A DNA stretch of 64,000 nucleotides from Tubulanus polymorphus (GCF_964204645.1 NC_134034.1:10907414-10971413), one strand, 5' to 3'; counted from the first letter of the stretch, positions 18,566 through 28,099 are shown. A program made the numbers and translations. Notes: generated by a model not told the origin, from the sequence alone.

Positions 18566-20530
18566 GTCCCGTGAGAGGACCCGAATCAACACACTGTCCC
18601 GTGAGAGGACCCGATTTTAAATGCTGTCCCGTGAGAGGACCCGGTTCAACACACTGTCCCGTGAGAGGACCCGATTTTAAATAATGTCCCGTGAGAGGAG
18701 CCACTTTTAAATGCTGTCCCGTGAGAGAACCCGATTCAACACACTGTCCCGTGAGAGGACCCGATTTTAAATAATGTCCCGTGAGAGGACCCTATTTTAA
18801 ATACTGTCCCGTGAGAGGACCTGGTTCAACATTCTCTCCCGTGAGAGGACCCTATTTTAAATACTGTCCCATGAGAGGACCCGATTCAACACACTGTCCC
18901 GTGAGAGGGCCCGATTCAACACACTGTCCCGTGAGAGGGCCCGATTCAACACACTGTCCCGTGAGAGGACCCTATTTTAAATACTGTCCCGTGAGAGGAC
19001 CCGATTTTAAATGCTGTCCCGTGAGAGGACCCGGTTCAACAAACTGTCCCGTGAGAGGACCCAATTTTAAAAACTGTCCTGCGAGAGGACCCGATTTTGA
19101 ATACTGTCCCGTGAGAGGACCCGAATCAACTTACTGTCCCGTGAGAGGACCCGGTTCAACACACTGTCCCGTGAGAGGAACCGATTTTAAATAATGTCCC
19201 GTGAGAGGACCCGAATCAACTTACTGTCCCGTGAGAGGACCCGGTTCAACACACTGTCCCGTGAGAGGACCCACTTTTAAATACTGTCCCGTGAGAGGAC
19301 CCGAATCAACTTACTGTCCCGTGAGAGGACCCGGTTCAACACACTGTCCCGTGAGAGGAACCGATTTTAAATAATGTCCCGTGAGAGGACCCGAATCAAC
19401 TTACTGTCCCGTGAGAGGACCCGGTTCAACACACTGTCCCCTGAGAGGACCCGATTTTAAATACTGTCCCGTGAGAGGACCCGAATCAACTTGCTGTCCC
19501 GTGAGAGGGCCCGGTTTCAAATAATGTCCCGTGAGAGGACCCGATTTTAAATACTGTCCCGTGAGAGGACCCGATTCAACACACTGTCCCGTGAGAGGAC
19601 CCGGTTCAACACACTGTCCCGTGAGAGGAACCGATTTTAAATAATGTCCCGTGAGAGGACCCGAATCAACTTACTGCCCCGTGAGAGGACCCGGTTCAAC
19701 ACACTGTCCCGTGAGAGGACCCGATTTTAAATACTGTCCCGTGAGAGGACCCGATTTTGAATACTGTCCCGTGAGAGGACCCGAATCAACTTACTGTCCC
19801 GTGAGAGGACCCGGTTCAACACACTGTCCCGTGAGAGGAACCGATTTTAAATAATGTCCCGCGAGAGGACCCGAATCAACTTACTGTCCCGTGAGAGGAC
19901 CCGGTTCAACACACTGTCCCGTGAGAGGACCCACTTTTAAATACTGTCCCGTGAGAGGACCCGAATCAACTTACTGTCCCGTGAGAGGACCCGGTTCAAC
20001 ACACTGTCCCGTGAGAGGAACCGATTTTAAATAATGTCCCGTGAGAGGACCCGAATCAACTTACTGTCCCGTGAGAGGACCCGGTTCAACACACTGTCCC
20101 CTGAGAGGACCCGATTTTAAATACTGTCCCGTGAGAGGACCCGAATCAACTTGCTGTCCCGTGAGAGGGCCCGGTTTCAAATAATGTCCCGTGAGAGGAC
20201 CCGATTTTAAATACTGTCCCGTGAGAGGACCCGATTCAACACACTGTCCCGTGAGAGGATCCGATTTTAAATACTGTCCCGTGAGAGGACCCGATTCAAC
20301 ACACTGTCCCGTGAGAGGATCCGATTTTAAATACTGTCCCGTGAGAGGACCCGATTCAACACACTGTCCCGTGAGAGGACCCGATTCAACACACTGTCCC
20401 GTTAGAGGACCCGATTTTAAATACTGTCCCGTGAGAGGACCCGATTCAACACACTGTCCCGTGAGAGGACCCGATTCAACACACTGTCCCGTTAGAGGAC
20501 CCGATTTTAAATACTGTCCCGTGAGAGGAC
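18566..20530 (+). repeat. 30 bp minisatellite array, about 65 copies
   Basis: Strict 30 bp period with almost no indels over 1.96 kb. Each unit has the constant core GTCCCGTGAGAGGACCC plus a 13-base variable half, mainly GATTTTAAATACT or GATTCAACACACT (also GAATCAACTTACT and GGTTCAACACACT). Many units alternate, giving 60 bp dimers. Because 30 is a multiple of three the array stays open in several frames, but this is not evidence of a protein. Confidence 0.95.
19081..20250 (+). repeat. 660 bp higher-order repeat inside the array
   Basis: The order of unit variants from 19081 (including rarer ones such as GGAACCGATTTTAAATAATG and CTGAGAGGACC) recurs from 19741 with only about one difference over the roughly 500 bases compared. 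This shows a recent block duplication of 22 monomers. Confidence 0.85.
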
Positions 20531-21399
20531 AGGTTTCTACCCGGCCCCGATTTAGTTACTTGAGTCCTTCGCCGTTAGTTGGCTGGATCCACTGTTCTAG
20601 GATTGGTAGACCTAATGAAATTGTCCACTTTGTCAATGTTGAGTCCCATGTTCATAATGATAATGTATTTTTGCCGTATATAAAAATTACAAGAAATTAT
20701 TATTTCAACAAAATGCGTACAATGATGACTGGATGTAAGAAACTGATTTTCCTATTCGAACATTTTGAAGAGGTCTTCGGCATCGATTTAATGGCAGCAA
20801 CCAGGAATCATTGATCATAAGGCGTCTCAAAAGAAACTGATTTCCAATTTTTAGAATGGGTTTATATACAAAGTTTCAGGTCGTTTTTAGTTATGGTCGA
20901 TTAATAAATAGTGATGCATGAATGGAAAAATGAGTGTTGAACTAGTACACATGTAAACATACTCATGAAAGTAACCGCGTAAAATCCCGTCTCCGAGCAC
21001 AAGTTACAGCTCATTAACAATGGCATATCTATACAATGGCATTTAACAACGGCATATCTATCTAATAGGCATTTATCGGGCTTCTCTTTCGGCGTAACTT
21101 TGTAAACAGTACCATTCACAAATCCATCAACGGTGAAATATGTATCTTAATAACCCAGCAACGTCAGTGGGTGAAAACTGTTCAATTCAAAACACATTTA
21201 TCTAGTCACATAAACTAAACAAGTCGATGAAAGGTAGAAGCACAATCCCGAGTAGTTAAAAACGTTCGAAGTTAATTTCCCGCGATTATGTAATTTAACT
21301 CAAGCTTAATGTCAAACTTAACCAAGAACTAGTTTTTGTAGAAATCGTGTTGAAATCGAATCGGGTCCACTCACCAACTTGAATTGGGTCGGTGAATAA
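20531..21399. other. Central core of the 5.1 kb element
   Basis: Unique AT-rich sequence between the two arrays. An open frame runs out of the left array to 20814 but shows no known domain. I see no transposase motif. Confidence 0.45.
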
Positions 21400-22875
21400 C
21401 CGGGTCCCCTCACGGGACAGAATTTAAAATCGGGTCCTCACGAGACAGTGTGTTGAATCGGGTCCTCTCACGGGACAGTAAGTTGATTCGGGTCCACTCA
21501 CGGGACAGTATTTAAAAGTGGGTCCTCTCACGGGACAGTATTCAAAATCGGGTCCTCTCACGGGACAGTATTTAAAATCGGGTCCTCTCACGGGACAGTG
21601 TGTTGAATCGGGTCCTCTCACGGGACAGTATCTAAAATCGGGTCCTCTCACGGGACATTATTTGAAACCAGGCCCTCTCACGGGACAGTATTCAAAATCG
21701 GTCCCTCTCACGGGACAGCAAGTTGATTCGGGTCCTCTCACGGGACAGTATTTAAAATCGGGTCCTCTCACGGGACAGTGTGTTGAATCGAGTCCTCTCA
21801 CGGGACAGTTATTAACTCTCACGGGACAGTTATTAAAATCGGGTCCTCTCACGGGACAGTGTGTTGAATCGAGTCTCTCACGGGACAGTATTTAAAATCG
21901 GGTCCTCTCACGGGACAGTGTGTTGAATCGGGTCCTCTCACGGGACAGTGTGTTGAACCGGGTCCTCTCACGGGACAGTGTGTTGAACCGGGTCCTCTCA
22001 CGGGACAGTAAGTTGATTCGGGTCCTCTCACGGGACAGTGTGTTGAATCGGGTCCTCTCACGAGACGGTATTTAAAATCAGGTCATCTCACGGTACAGTA
22101 TGTTGAACCGGGTCCTCTCACGGGACAGTATCTAAAATCGGGTCTTCTCACGGGATAGTATTTAAAATCGGGTCCTCTCACGGGACAGTGTGTTGAACCG
22201 GGTCCTCTCACGGGACAGTATCTAAAATCGGGTCTTCTCACGGGATAGTATTAAAAATCGGGTCCTCTCACGGGACAGTGTGTTGATTCGGGTCCTCTCA
22301 CGGGACAGTGTGTTGAACCGGGTCCTTTAACGGGACAGTATCTAAAATCGGGTCTTCTCACGGGATAGTATTAAAAATCGGGTCCTCTCACGGGACAGTG
22401 TGTTGATTCGGGTCCTCTCACGGGACAGTGTGTTGAATAGGGCCCTCTCACGGGACAGCAAGTTGAATCGGGTCCTCTCACGGGACAGTGTGTTGAATCG
22501 GGCCCTCTCACGGGACATCATTTGAAACCGGGCCCTCTCACTGGACAGTATTCAAAATCGGGTCCTCTCACGGGACAGTATTTAAAATTGGGTCCTCTCA
22601 CGGGACAGTGTGTTGAATCGGGTCCTCTCATGGTACAGTATTTAAAATCGGGTCCTCTCACGGGACAGTGTGTTGAACCGGGTCCTTTCACGGGACAGTA
22701 TCTAAAATCGGGTCTTCTCACGGGATAGTATTAAAAATCGGGTCCTCTCACGGGACAGTGTGTTGATTCGGGTCCTCTCACGGGATAGTGTATTGAATCG
22801 AGTCCTCTCACGGGACAGTATTTAAAATCGGGTCCTCTCACGGGACAGTGCGTTGAATCGGGTCCTCTCACTTTG
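21400..22875 (-). repeat. 30 bp minisatellite array, about 49 copies, inverted
   Basis: The same unit as at 18566-20530 on the opposite strand (GGGTCCTCTCACGGGAC plus AGTATTTAAAATC or AGTGTGTTGAATC). It is a little less regular, with a small deletion near 21,810 and more point changes. With the left array it forms inverted arms of about 1.5-2 kb. Confidence 0.95.
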
Positions 22876-23264
22876 AATTCTCTCTCGAGAGAGTGATCTA
22901 GGGCCATTAAGTTGCCCCCTCCACTTTTACTTTTGTTTGCAGTGTAACGCTTAACAAACGGTTACTAACACCATTGGCACCAAAATTGTCAAGATACATT
23001 CACTTTATTTTCGATAGTATGAGTCAGTCTATACACTAAAAATTTAAATTTCGATAGCTGTGGTTCTGTCTTCTCTTGATCCGATCTTCATTATTTCATT
23101 TAATGTTTCGATTTGATGATATCATTGATCTGAAATAATAAAATTACGAACAAATTTCGATTATTAACATGTTCTTAACATTATTTTGAGTGTATATAGT
23201 AACCGATCGAGTGCAGTTTCTTTCGACATTTCGTCTATGAAATGCAAAGTTTTCATTTTCCATC
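22876..23264. other. Right unique segment of the 5.1 kb element
   Basis: AT-rich non-coding sequence between the right array and the right terminal repeat. Contains TCTCTCTCGAGAGAG (palindrome, 22,880 region). No gene seen. Confidence 0.4.
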
Positions 23265-23343
23265 GGGACCTGTGACGGGACAAGGATGTCCCGTCACAGG
23301 CCCCAGGTCCTCTCACGGGACATGCTGCATAGCTGCAGTTTAA

Positions 23344-23511
23344 CCTGTTTCCTTTAAATGCTCAAAACATAAGGTAAACGCCTGGCTAATGGTAGACCTC
23401 CCGGCCTCGGCTACCACACCCTTCTTCCATTTCCAATTTCTTAAATAATCCTTTTTGAAGTTACCCCTACTAACAATTAATCATTGTTTGTGGTGATTCT
23501 GTTAATTTCAG
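23344..23511 (+). other. End of the putative ZF6 first intron
   Basis: Non-coding run ending in the family acceptor TTCTGTTAATTTCAG (ends 23511). The donor of this intron was not identified with confidence. Confidence 0.4.
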
Positions 23512-23890
23512 GTCTTAGAGGAGATAAATCTGTCTTCACCTCCTTTTTGAAGAGAAAAATCTGTGCCACCAATATCGACGGCACCACCAGGGGGCGAACA
23601 TGTCCAACCAGAGGAGGATGCAAGCAGTCTGTGAAAAGAGTTTCGATATCGTGTATGACCACATATGTACGGCAGCACAAGCCGGTTGCACACTCCGGTT
23701 TGTTTAAATGTGATCACTGCGATTAATCATTCTCGAGGATCGGATTGTTTAAGAAACACGTCCGGCTTACATTTGAAATTAAAATTGCACCAGCGCGCCA
23801 TCTGTCGGAAATATTTTTCAATTAAAATGGTATTGAGAAAATACGCGGAGATCGTGTACGAAGGCACCCGATTGCATAAATGTAAAATCT
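23512..23890 (+). pseudogene. Decayed 5' part of the ZF6 exon
   Basis: Finger remnants are present but broken. FKCDHCD is followed by TAA in place of the Lys codon (about 23,724). A frameshift follows between the KKHV and LHLKLK parts. The next finger has lost its first Cys (QRAIC) and both His (KYAEIVY). ATGs at 23597 and 23665 lie in different frames. The CTCF-like core CCACCAGGGGGCG at 23584 is kept. Confidence 0.7.
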
Positions 23891-25083
23891 GTCCGGAGAC
23901 GTTCGCAGAAAAGTGTGATTTAAATACGCACATATTAAAGATCCACCAGGGGGCGAAGCCATACCAGTGTAAGATTTGTAAAGTGTATTTCACTCAAAAA
24001 GCAGCAATGAAGGTCCACATAATGACCGTACACGACGGTGTTCGTCCGTTAAAATGTGATCACTGCGATCTAATATGCAGTACGAAAGCGCAGTTAAAAC
24101 AACACACGTCTGCTGTACATTTGAAATTGAAGCCGTACCAGTGCGCCATCTGTCAGAAACAATTCACGCTTAAATATCATTTGAAAAGACATGTCGAGCT
24201 CGTTCACGATGGAGTCCGGCCGTATAAATGTGAAATCTGTCAGCGTACGTTTGGAGAGATGAGTAATTTAACTCGGCACATCGTTTCAATTCATACCAAC
24301 GGTGGCGCTAGTCGTTCTAGTCCGTCGTCGTCGTTGTCGGCGCTGTTTAGCTGCAAAATATGCGAGAAATCGTACACGACAAAAAACAATCTGACCAAGC
24401 ATAAATTTTTCAAGCATCCTAAAGAGGGCGCTGCTCAGAGATTTCGGTGCAAATTCTGTTTGAAAAATTTCTCGCATCCAAGTTCACTGAGACGCCATCT
24501 GAAAAGCATACATCAGTTTGAATCAGAGGAGGAAGTGAGGAGAGTTTGTGAAGAGGCTAAGGAGGCGAAGACAGATTCTGATACTGAGGAGGTAACAAAG
24601 GATATGAAGACCAACTCTGATGTTGAGGAGGAAACAAATGAGGTGATAACAAACTGGGAGATTGAGGAGGAGGAAACAGAGGAGGCGGAGACCGACTGTG
24701 AGAAGGTTGACACAGATTCTAAGATAGAGGAGAGAAAGGAGGTGAAGATAGATTCTGAGACACTGGAGGTAGAGACAGAGGAGAACACAGAGGAGGTGAT
24801 GACTGATTCACTGTTTGAAGGGGTGACAAAGGTGGTCGATTCTGAGACTGAAAAGGAGGTGAAGACAATTTCTAAGATTGAGGATGAGGAGGCAGAGGAG
24901 GCGCAAATTACCTGTGAGCAGGTCAACGCTGTTTCGGAGATTGAGGAGGTCCCAGAATCTGAGCGAGACTTCGAAGAGGAAAATGTGAATCCAATAAAAA
25001 AGATGAGATATGACAAATCTTTACAGTGGCAACACTATGCAGTGTGTTCAGGGAAAATATGGCTTTTTATAGAACAGGAATGA
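23665..25083 (+). CDS. ZF6: seven-finger C2H2 protein with long acidic tail
   Basis: Open for 472 residues from ATG 23665, but the first 75 or so residues read through decayed fingers, so translation may really begin downstream (for example at the Met of MVLRKY, near 23,828). Seven intact fingers follow (HKCKICPETF to FRCKFCLKNF), then about 180 acidic residues (EE, TDSE, EEV), then the subtype-1 end WQHYAVCSGKIWLFIEQE shared with ZF3 and ZF7. The 3' flank matches ZF3. The upstream box is 5.1 kb away because of the insertion. Whether it is still expressed is unclear. Confidence 0.75.
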   Translation: MYGSTSRLHTPVCLNVITAINHSRGSDCLRNTSGLHLKLKLHQRAICRKYFSIKMVLRKYAEIVYEGTRLHKCKICPETFAEKCDLNTHILKIHQGAKPYQCKICKVYFTQKAAMKVHIMTVHDGVRPLKCDHCDLICSTKAQLKQHTSAVHLKLKPYQCAICQKQFTLKYHLKRHVELVHDGVRPYKCEICQRTFGEMSNLTRHIVSIHTNGGASRSSPSSSLSALFSCKICEKSYTTKNNLTKHKFFKHPKEGAAQRFRCKFCLKNFSHPSSLRRHLKSIHQFESEEEVRRVCEEAKEAKTDSDTEEVTKDMKTNSDVEEETNEVITNWEIEEEETEEAETDCEKVDTDSKIEERKEVKIDSETLEVETEENTEEVMTDSLFEGVTKVVDSETEKEVKTISKIEDEEAEEAQITCEQVNAVSEIEEVPESERDFEEENVNPIKKMRYDKSLQWQHYAVCSGKIWLFIEQE

Positions 25084-25295
25084 TTATTAACTTATTAAAT
25101 ATTGACACCAGGCAGCTTTTTTATTCCAGATCATTATGTTAAGAATTTTAAACAATTTCTATGTTATGTAGCTGTATACAATAATTTATTTGCAATTGAA
25201 TGCATGCATGTGTTTTATGTGATTAAATCAATTTATAAAGTATTTAGCGATGTTTCGTGTTACACTTGATGCGGGAAATCTGTAGCATTTTCAGG

Positions 25296-25470
25296 CAGGG
25301 TCCAGTTTCACAAAAAGGTTTAATTAACTCTTTAAATCGATTGATGCGTTTAACTAAAAAGTTTAACCCAAAATCTTTGGCGTAATCGCTATTGGTTACT
25401 TCAAAGTTTTCAACGAGGGCACTATCGAAACTCGAAACGTTTTAGGCTTAAGTCGTGAAACTGGGCCCTG
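25296..25470. mobile_element. MITE with CAGGGTCCAGTTTCAC ends
   Basis: CAGGGTCCAGTTTCAC at 25296-25311 is inverted with one mismatch at 25455-25470. The interior is about 145 bp with further inverted segments. A related half-copy (GGGTCCAGTTTCACGAAAAAG) lies near 60,675. Confidence 0.75.
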
Positions 25471-25618
25471 AACTGGATTGTTTGAATTGGTTTTGGTCAT
25501 AGGCAGGGATGGCTTTTGATGGAAAGTCTCCTTTTTCAATATATGTAGATAAGAATGTACAAATACGCCTACAACTAAAGTATTTTAATTCCGATTTGCA
25601 AAGAGGCCCGATAAAAAG

Positions 25619-25670
25619 TGCGCGTTAATCAGGACTCGAAACCATCGTGATAGAGAAATAATGTTCGATG
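25619..25670 (+). promoter_or_regulatory. Family upstream box, copy f (ZF7), degraded
   Basis: GCGCGTTAATCAGGACTCGAA followed by ACCATCGTGATAGAG; the AGGGCGCT part is lost. The downstream non-coding exon (TTTCAATCATCAACC) and donor (TTGGG then GTAGATTTC at 25779) are still recognisable and match ZF5. Confidence 0.45.
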
Positions 25671-26015
25671 AAGGGTGGCTCCGACGATATCCATACCCTT
25701 ATCCGCAGGCTCAAACCGCACTAGAGTAGAGTAAGTCAGTTTCTGGCCAATTTCAATCATCAACCTGTCGTTTTTGGGGTAGATTTCATCTATTTTCGAT
25801 TGTTACTACTAATCTTTAGGCTAATGACTTTGTTTAAGTTGATCCCTTTTGATCAAATCGCGGCTGTTTGTCGTAATTTTTGTTTAAAGTAAAAGTAAAC
25901 TTGATCATTTGAAGTAACGAAATACACTTTGTCATATGTAAAATTGATATTCCATTCTCTCCTTCTCATTTCGACCTCAGCTTTATCATCGCACACGAAT
26001 TCTGTTTATTTCTAG

Positions 26016-26563
26016 GTCAATGACAATGTGAAGTCATCTATCAACTATCCACCAGGGGGCGAGCTTGTGCGAGGACGAGGTCTGTGATAAGAGTTTCGGT
26101 TTGAATTCTAACCAGCAGCAGCGCACACGTCAGTTGAACACAGCAGTCCGTTTGAATGAATGTCACTGGGCGATAAAACTTTCAGTACATGATGTCTGCC
26201 ACATAAGTCGAACCAATGCAGCACCTGTAGGAAAGATTTCGTATCGAAATCAAATTTGAAACAACGGGCAGAGATTTTACATGAAGGCGCTCAACTTCAT
26301 GTATGTGAATACTGTTGGCGGACATTTGAAGAAAAGATTAGTTTAGATACGCACTTGTCGAACATGCACCGCGGCCACGGAGAGAAGCCGTTCCCGTGCG
26401 AGGTCTGCGGAAAGAAATACAATCTGAATTCTAACCTACAGCGACACATGTCACTCGGATATGCAGGTTCATTTAAATGCGGCTGGTAAGACGTTCAGTC
26501 TGAAAGGAAATTTAAAACAGCGTTAATCTGTTACAGCAACGCCACCCGTCAGAAACGCTCAAA
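26016..26563 (+). pseudogene. Decayed 5' part of the ZF7 exon
   Basis: Begins after acceptor TCTGTTTATTTCTAG. It contains a finger block almost the same as codons near 1147-1320 of ZF1 (HVCEYCW, GHGEKPFPCEVCGK, YNLNSNLQRHMSLG), then breaks (FKCGW-stop at 26,487) and shifts frame before the intact fingers of ZF7. The exon start keeps CCACCAGGGGGCG at 26049. Confidence 0.7.
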
Positions 26564-27712
26564 ATGTCATCGAAAGAACATGTTGAAATTGTAGACAAAG
26601 GCCAACCGATTAAATGTGATATCTGTCAGCAGACCTTCAAAAAAAAATATAATTTAAACTTGCACATTTCGACCATCCACCAGAAGGCGAAGCTGTACCA
26701 GTGCGAGATTTGTGAAATGAGTTTCCGTTACATCGCTTCCGTGCGGCGTCACATGCGGAGCGTACACGACAAACTGAGACCGTTTAAATGCGACCAGTGC
26801 GATAAAACATTCAGTCGTGGCAGGATCTTGCGGCAACACATAATCGCCCTACACAGCGACTTGCGTCCGTTTCAATGTGAACACTGCGATCAATCTTTCA
26901 GTCGGAAAGAAAATTTAACGCATCATCATTCTTGCGTTCATTTGAAGTTAAAACCGCACAAGTGCGCCATCTGTCAGCGATGTTTCGCGCTAAAATCTGA
27001 TTTGAAAAGACATGTGGAGACTGTACACGAACGCGCTCGACCGTACGAATGCGAAATCTGTCGGCAGACGTTCGGACTAAAGAGCGGTTTAAACGCTCAC
27101 ATTTCAGCCGTCCACCAGGGGGCGAAGCCGTGTCAGTGTAAGTTCTGTTGGAAAAGTTTCTCACAAATGTCTTCATTATACCGCCATATAAAATACGATC
27201 ATCGAGTCGAAAACGATTCCGAGACCGAGGAGGAAACTAAGGAGGCGATGGCAAATTCTGAGTTTGATACGGAGGCAAAGAAGGTGATGGCAGATTCTGA
27301 GTTTGATACGGAGGCAAAGGAGTCGATGGCAGATTCTGTGTTTGATATAGAGACAAAGGAGGTGATGGCAGATTCTGTGTTTGATATAGAGACAAAGGAG
27401 GTGATGGTAGATTCTGAGTTTAATACGGAGACAAAGGAGGTGATGGCAGATTCTGAGTTTGATACAGGGTCAAATGAGGTGATGGCAGATTCTGAGTTTG
27501 ATATGGAGACAAAGGAGGTGATGGTAGATTCTGAGATTGTGGAGGAGACTGAGGAGGTAAAGACAGAGAAAATCACAGGAGAAGCCGAGCAAGACTTTGA
27601 GGAAGGGGAAAATGAGAATCCGATAAGAAAGATGACACGTGACGAATCAATCCCCTGGCAGTACTACGCAGTGTGTTCTGGGAAAATATGGCTTTTCCTA
27701 GAACAGGAATGA
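26564..27712 (+). CDS. ZF7: seven-finger C2H2 protein with acidic repeat tail
   Basis: 382 residues from ATG 26564. Seven intact fingers (IKCDICQQTF to CQCKFCWKSF, about residues 16-210) are followed by an acidic tail of 13-residue repeats (ETKEVMADSEFDT) and the subtype-1 end PWQYYAVCSGKIWLFLEQE. The start is a guess: earlier fingers in the same exon are out of frame, so the protein may be a shortened survivor. A three-codon upstream frame (ATGACAATGTGA) sits at the exon start. AATAAA at 27856-27861. Expected nuclear DNA-binding protein. Confidence 0.8.
   Translation: MSSKEHVEIVDKGQPIKCDICQQTFKKKYNLNLHISTIHQKAKLYQCEICEMSFRYIASVRRHMRSVHDKLRPFKCDQCDKTFSRGRILRQHIIALHSDLRPFQCEHCDQSFSRKENLTHHHSCVHLKLKPHKCAICQRCFALKSDLKRHVETVHERARPYECEICRQTFGLKSGLNAHISAVHQGAKPCQCKFCWKSFSQMSSLYRHIKYDHRVENDSETEEETKEAMANSEFDTEAKKVMADSEFDTEAKESMADSVFDIETKEVMADSVFDIETKEVMVDSEFNTETKEVMADSEFDTGSNEVMADSEFDMETKEVMVDSEIVEETEEVKTEKITGEAEQDFEEGENENPIRKMTRDESIPWQYYAVCSGKIWLFLEQE
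27234..27540 (+). repeat. 39 bp coding minisatellite in the ZF7 tail
   Basis: About eight copies of a 39 bp in-frame unit encoding ETKEVMADSEFDT-like residues. Copies differ by a few bases, so the array is older than the 33 bp array of ZF3. Confidence 0.88.
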
Positions 27713-27861
27713 TGATTAACTTATTAAAGATTGCCACCAGGCAGCTGTTTCATAAGATAAGCATGGATGTTTAGATGATAGTGGTATCATGCGATTATTT
27801 CGTGTAGTTGTGAAAGAAACAATGAATTTGATTGGATTGTTATGGCATTTTATGAAATAAA

Positions 27862-28099
27862 TTATTATTAACAAAATTATTTCAAAAACTGTGTTTTAAT
27901 GATTGAAGTAGAGGACAATGGCTGACTGAGGAGGTTGATTGTCAAATTGGAAAAAAAAAACGACTTGATGTTAATTCCGTTTCACGTTCGTCTATGAATT
28001 TGAATCATCTTTGCATTTCATACTCGAAAATATTCAACTAGCTATAATAGCAAAAAGGAGATCAATAAAATTAGATTTTGTTCAATAAATTTAATTTAA
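27862..28099. other. Intergenic after ZF7
   Basis: AT-rich, no gene seen. Confidence 0.4.

Larger units (their letters stand above)
18234..23343. mobile_element. 5.1 kb TIR element carrying inverted minisatellite arms
   Basis: Both ends read inwards as TTAA followed by ACTGCAG, then GTCCCGTGAGAGGACC and G-rich text ending CCTGTGACGGGAC (18234-18283 on the left; 23265-23343 inverted on the right). TTAA at each outer edge fits a piggyBac-like target duplication. Inside, two long arrays of a 30 bp unit lie in opposite orientation around an 870 bp core. No transposase was found, so the element is non-autonomous. It could alternatively be satellite DNA that grew at a small transposon's subterminal repeats. 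Confidence 0.7.

Noticed and set aside
18781-20814. Long open frames through the 30 bp arrays as CPVRGPD-repeat proteins
   Set aside because: Both strands and several frames are open because the period is a multiple of three with no stop in the unit. No start context, introns or codon bias support translation.
20571-20814. Transposase in the core of the 5.1 kb element
   Set aside because: The frame leaving the left array gives about 80 residues without a DDE/DDD pattern or other transposase motif.
18566-22875. 30 bp repeats as a CRISPR array
   Set aside because: The period has no unique spacers: the variable 13 bases come from a handful of recurring types, and the genome is eukaryotic. It is a minisatellite.
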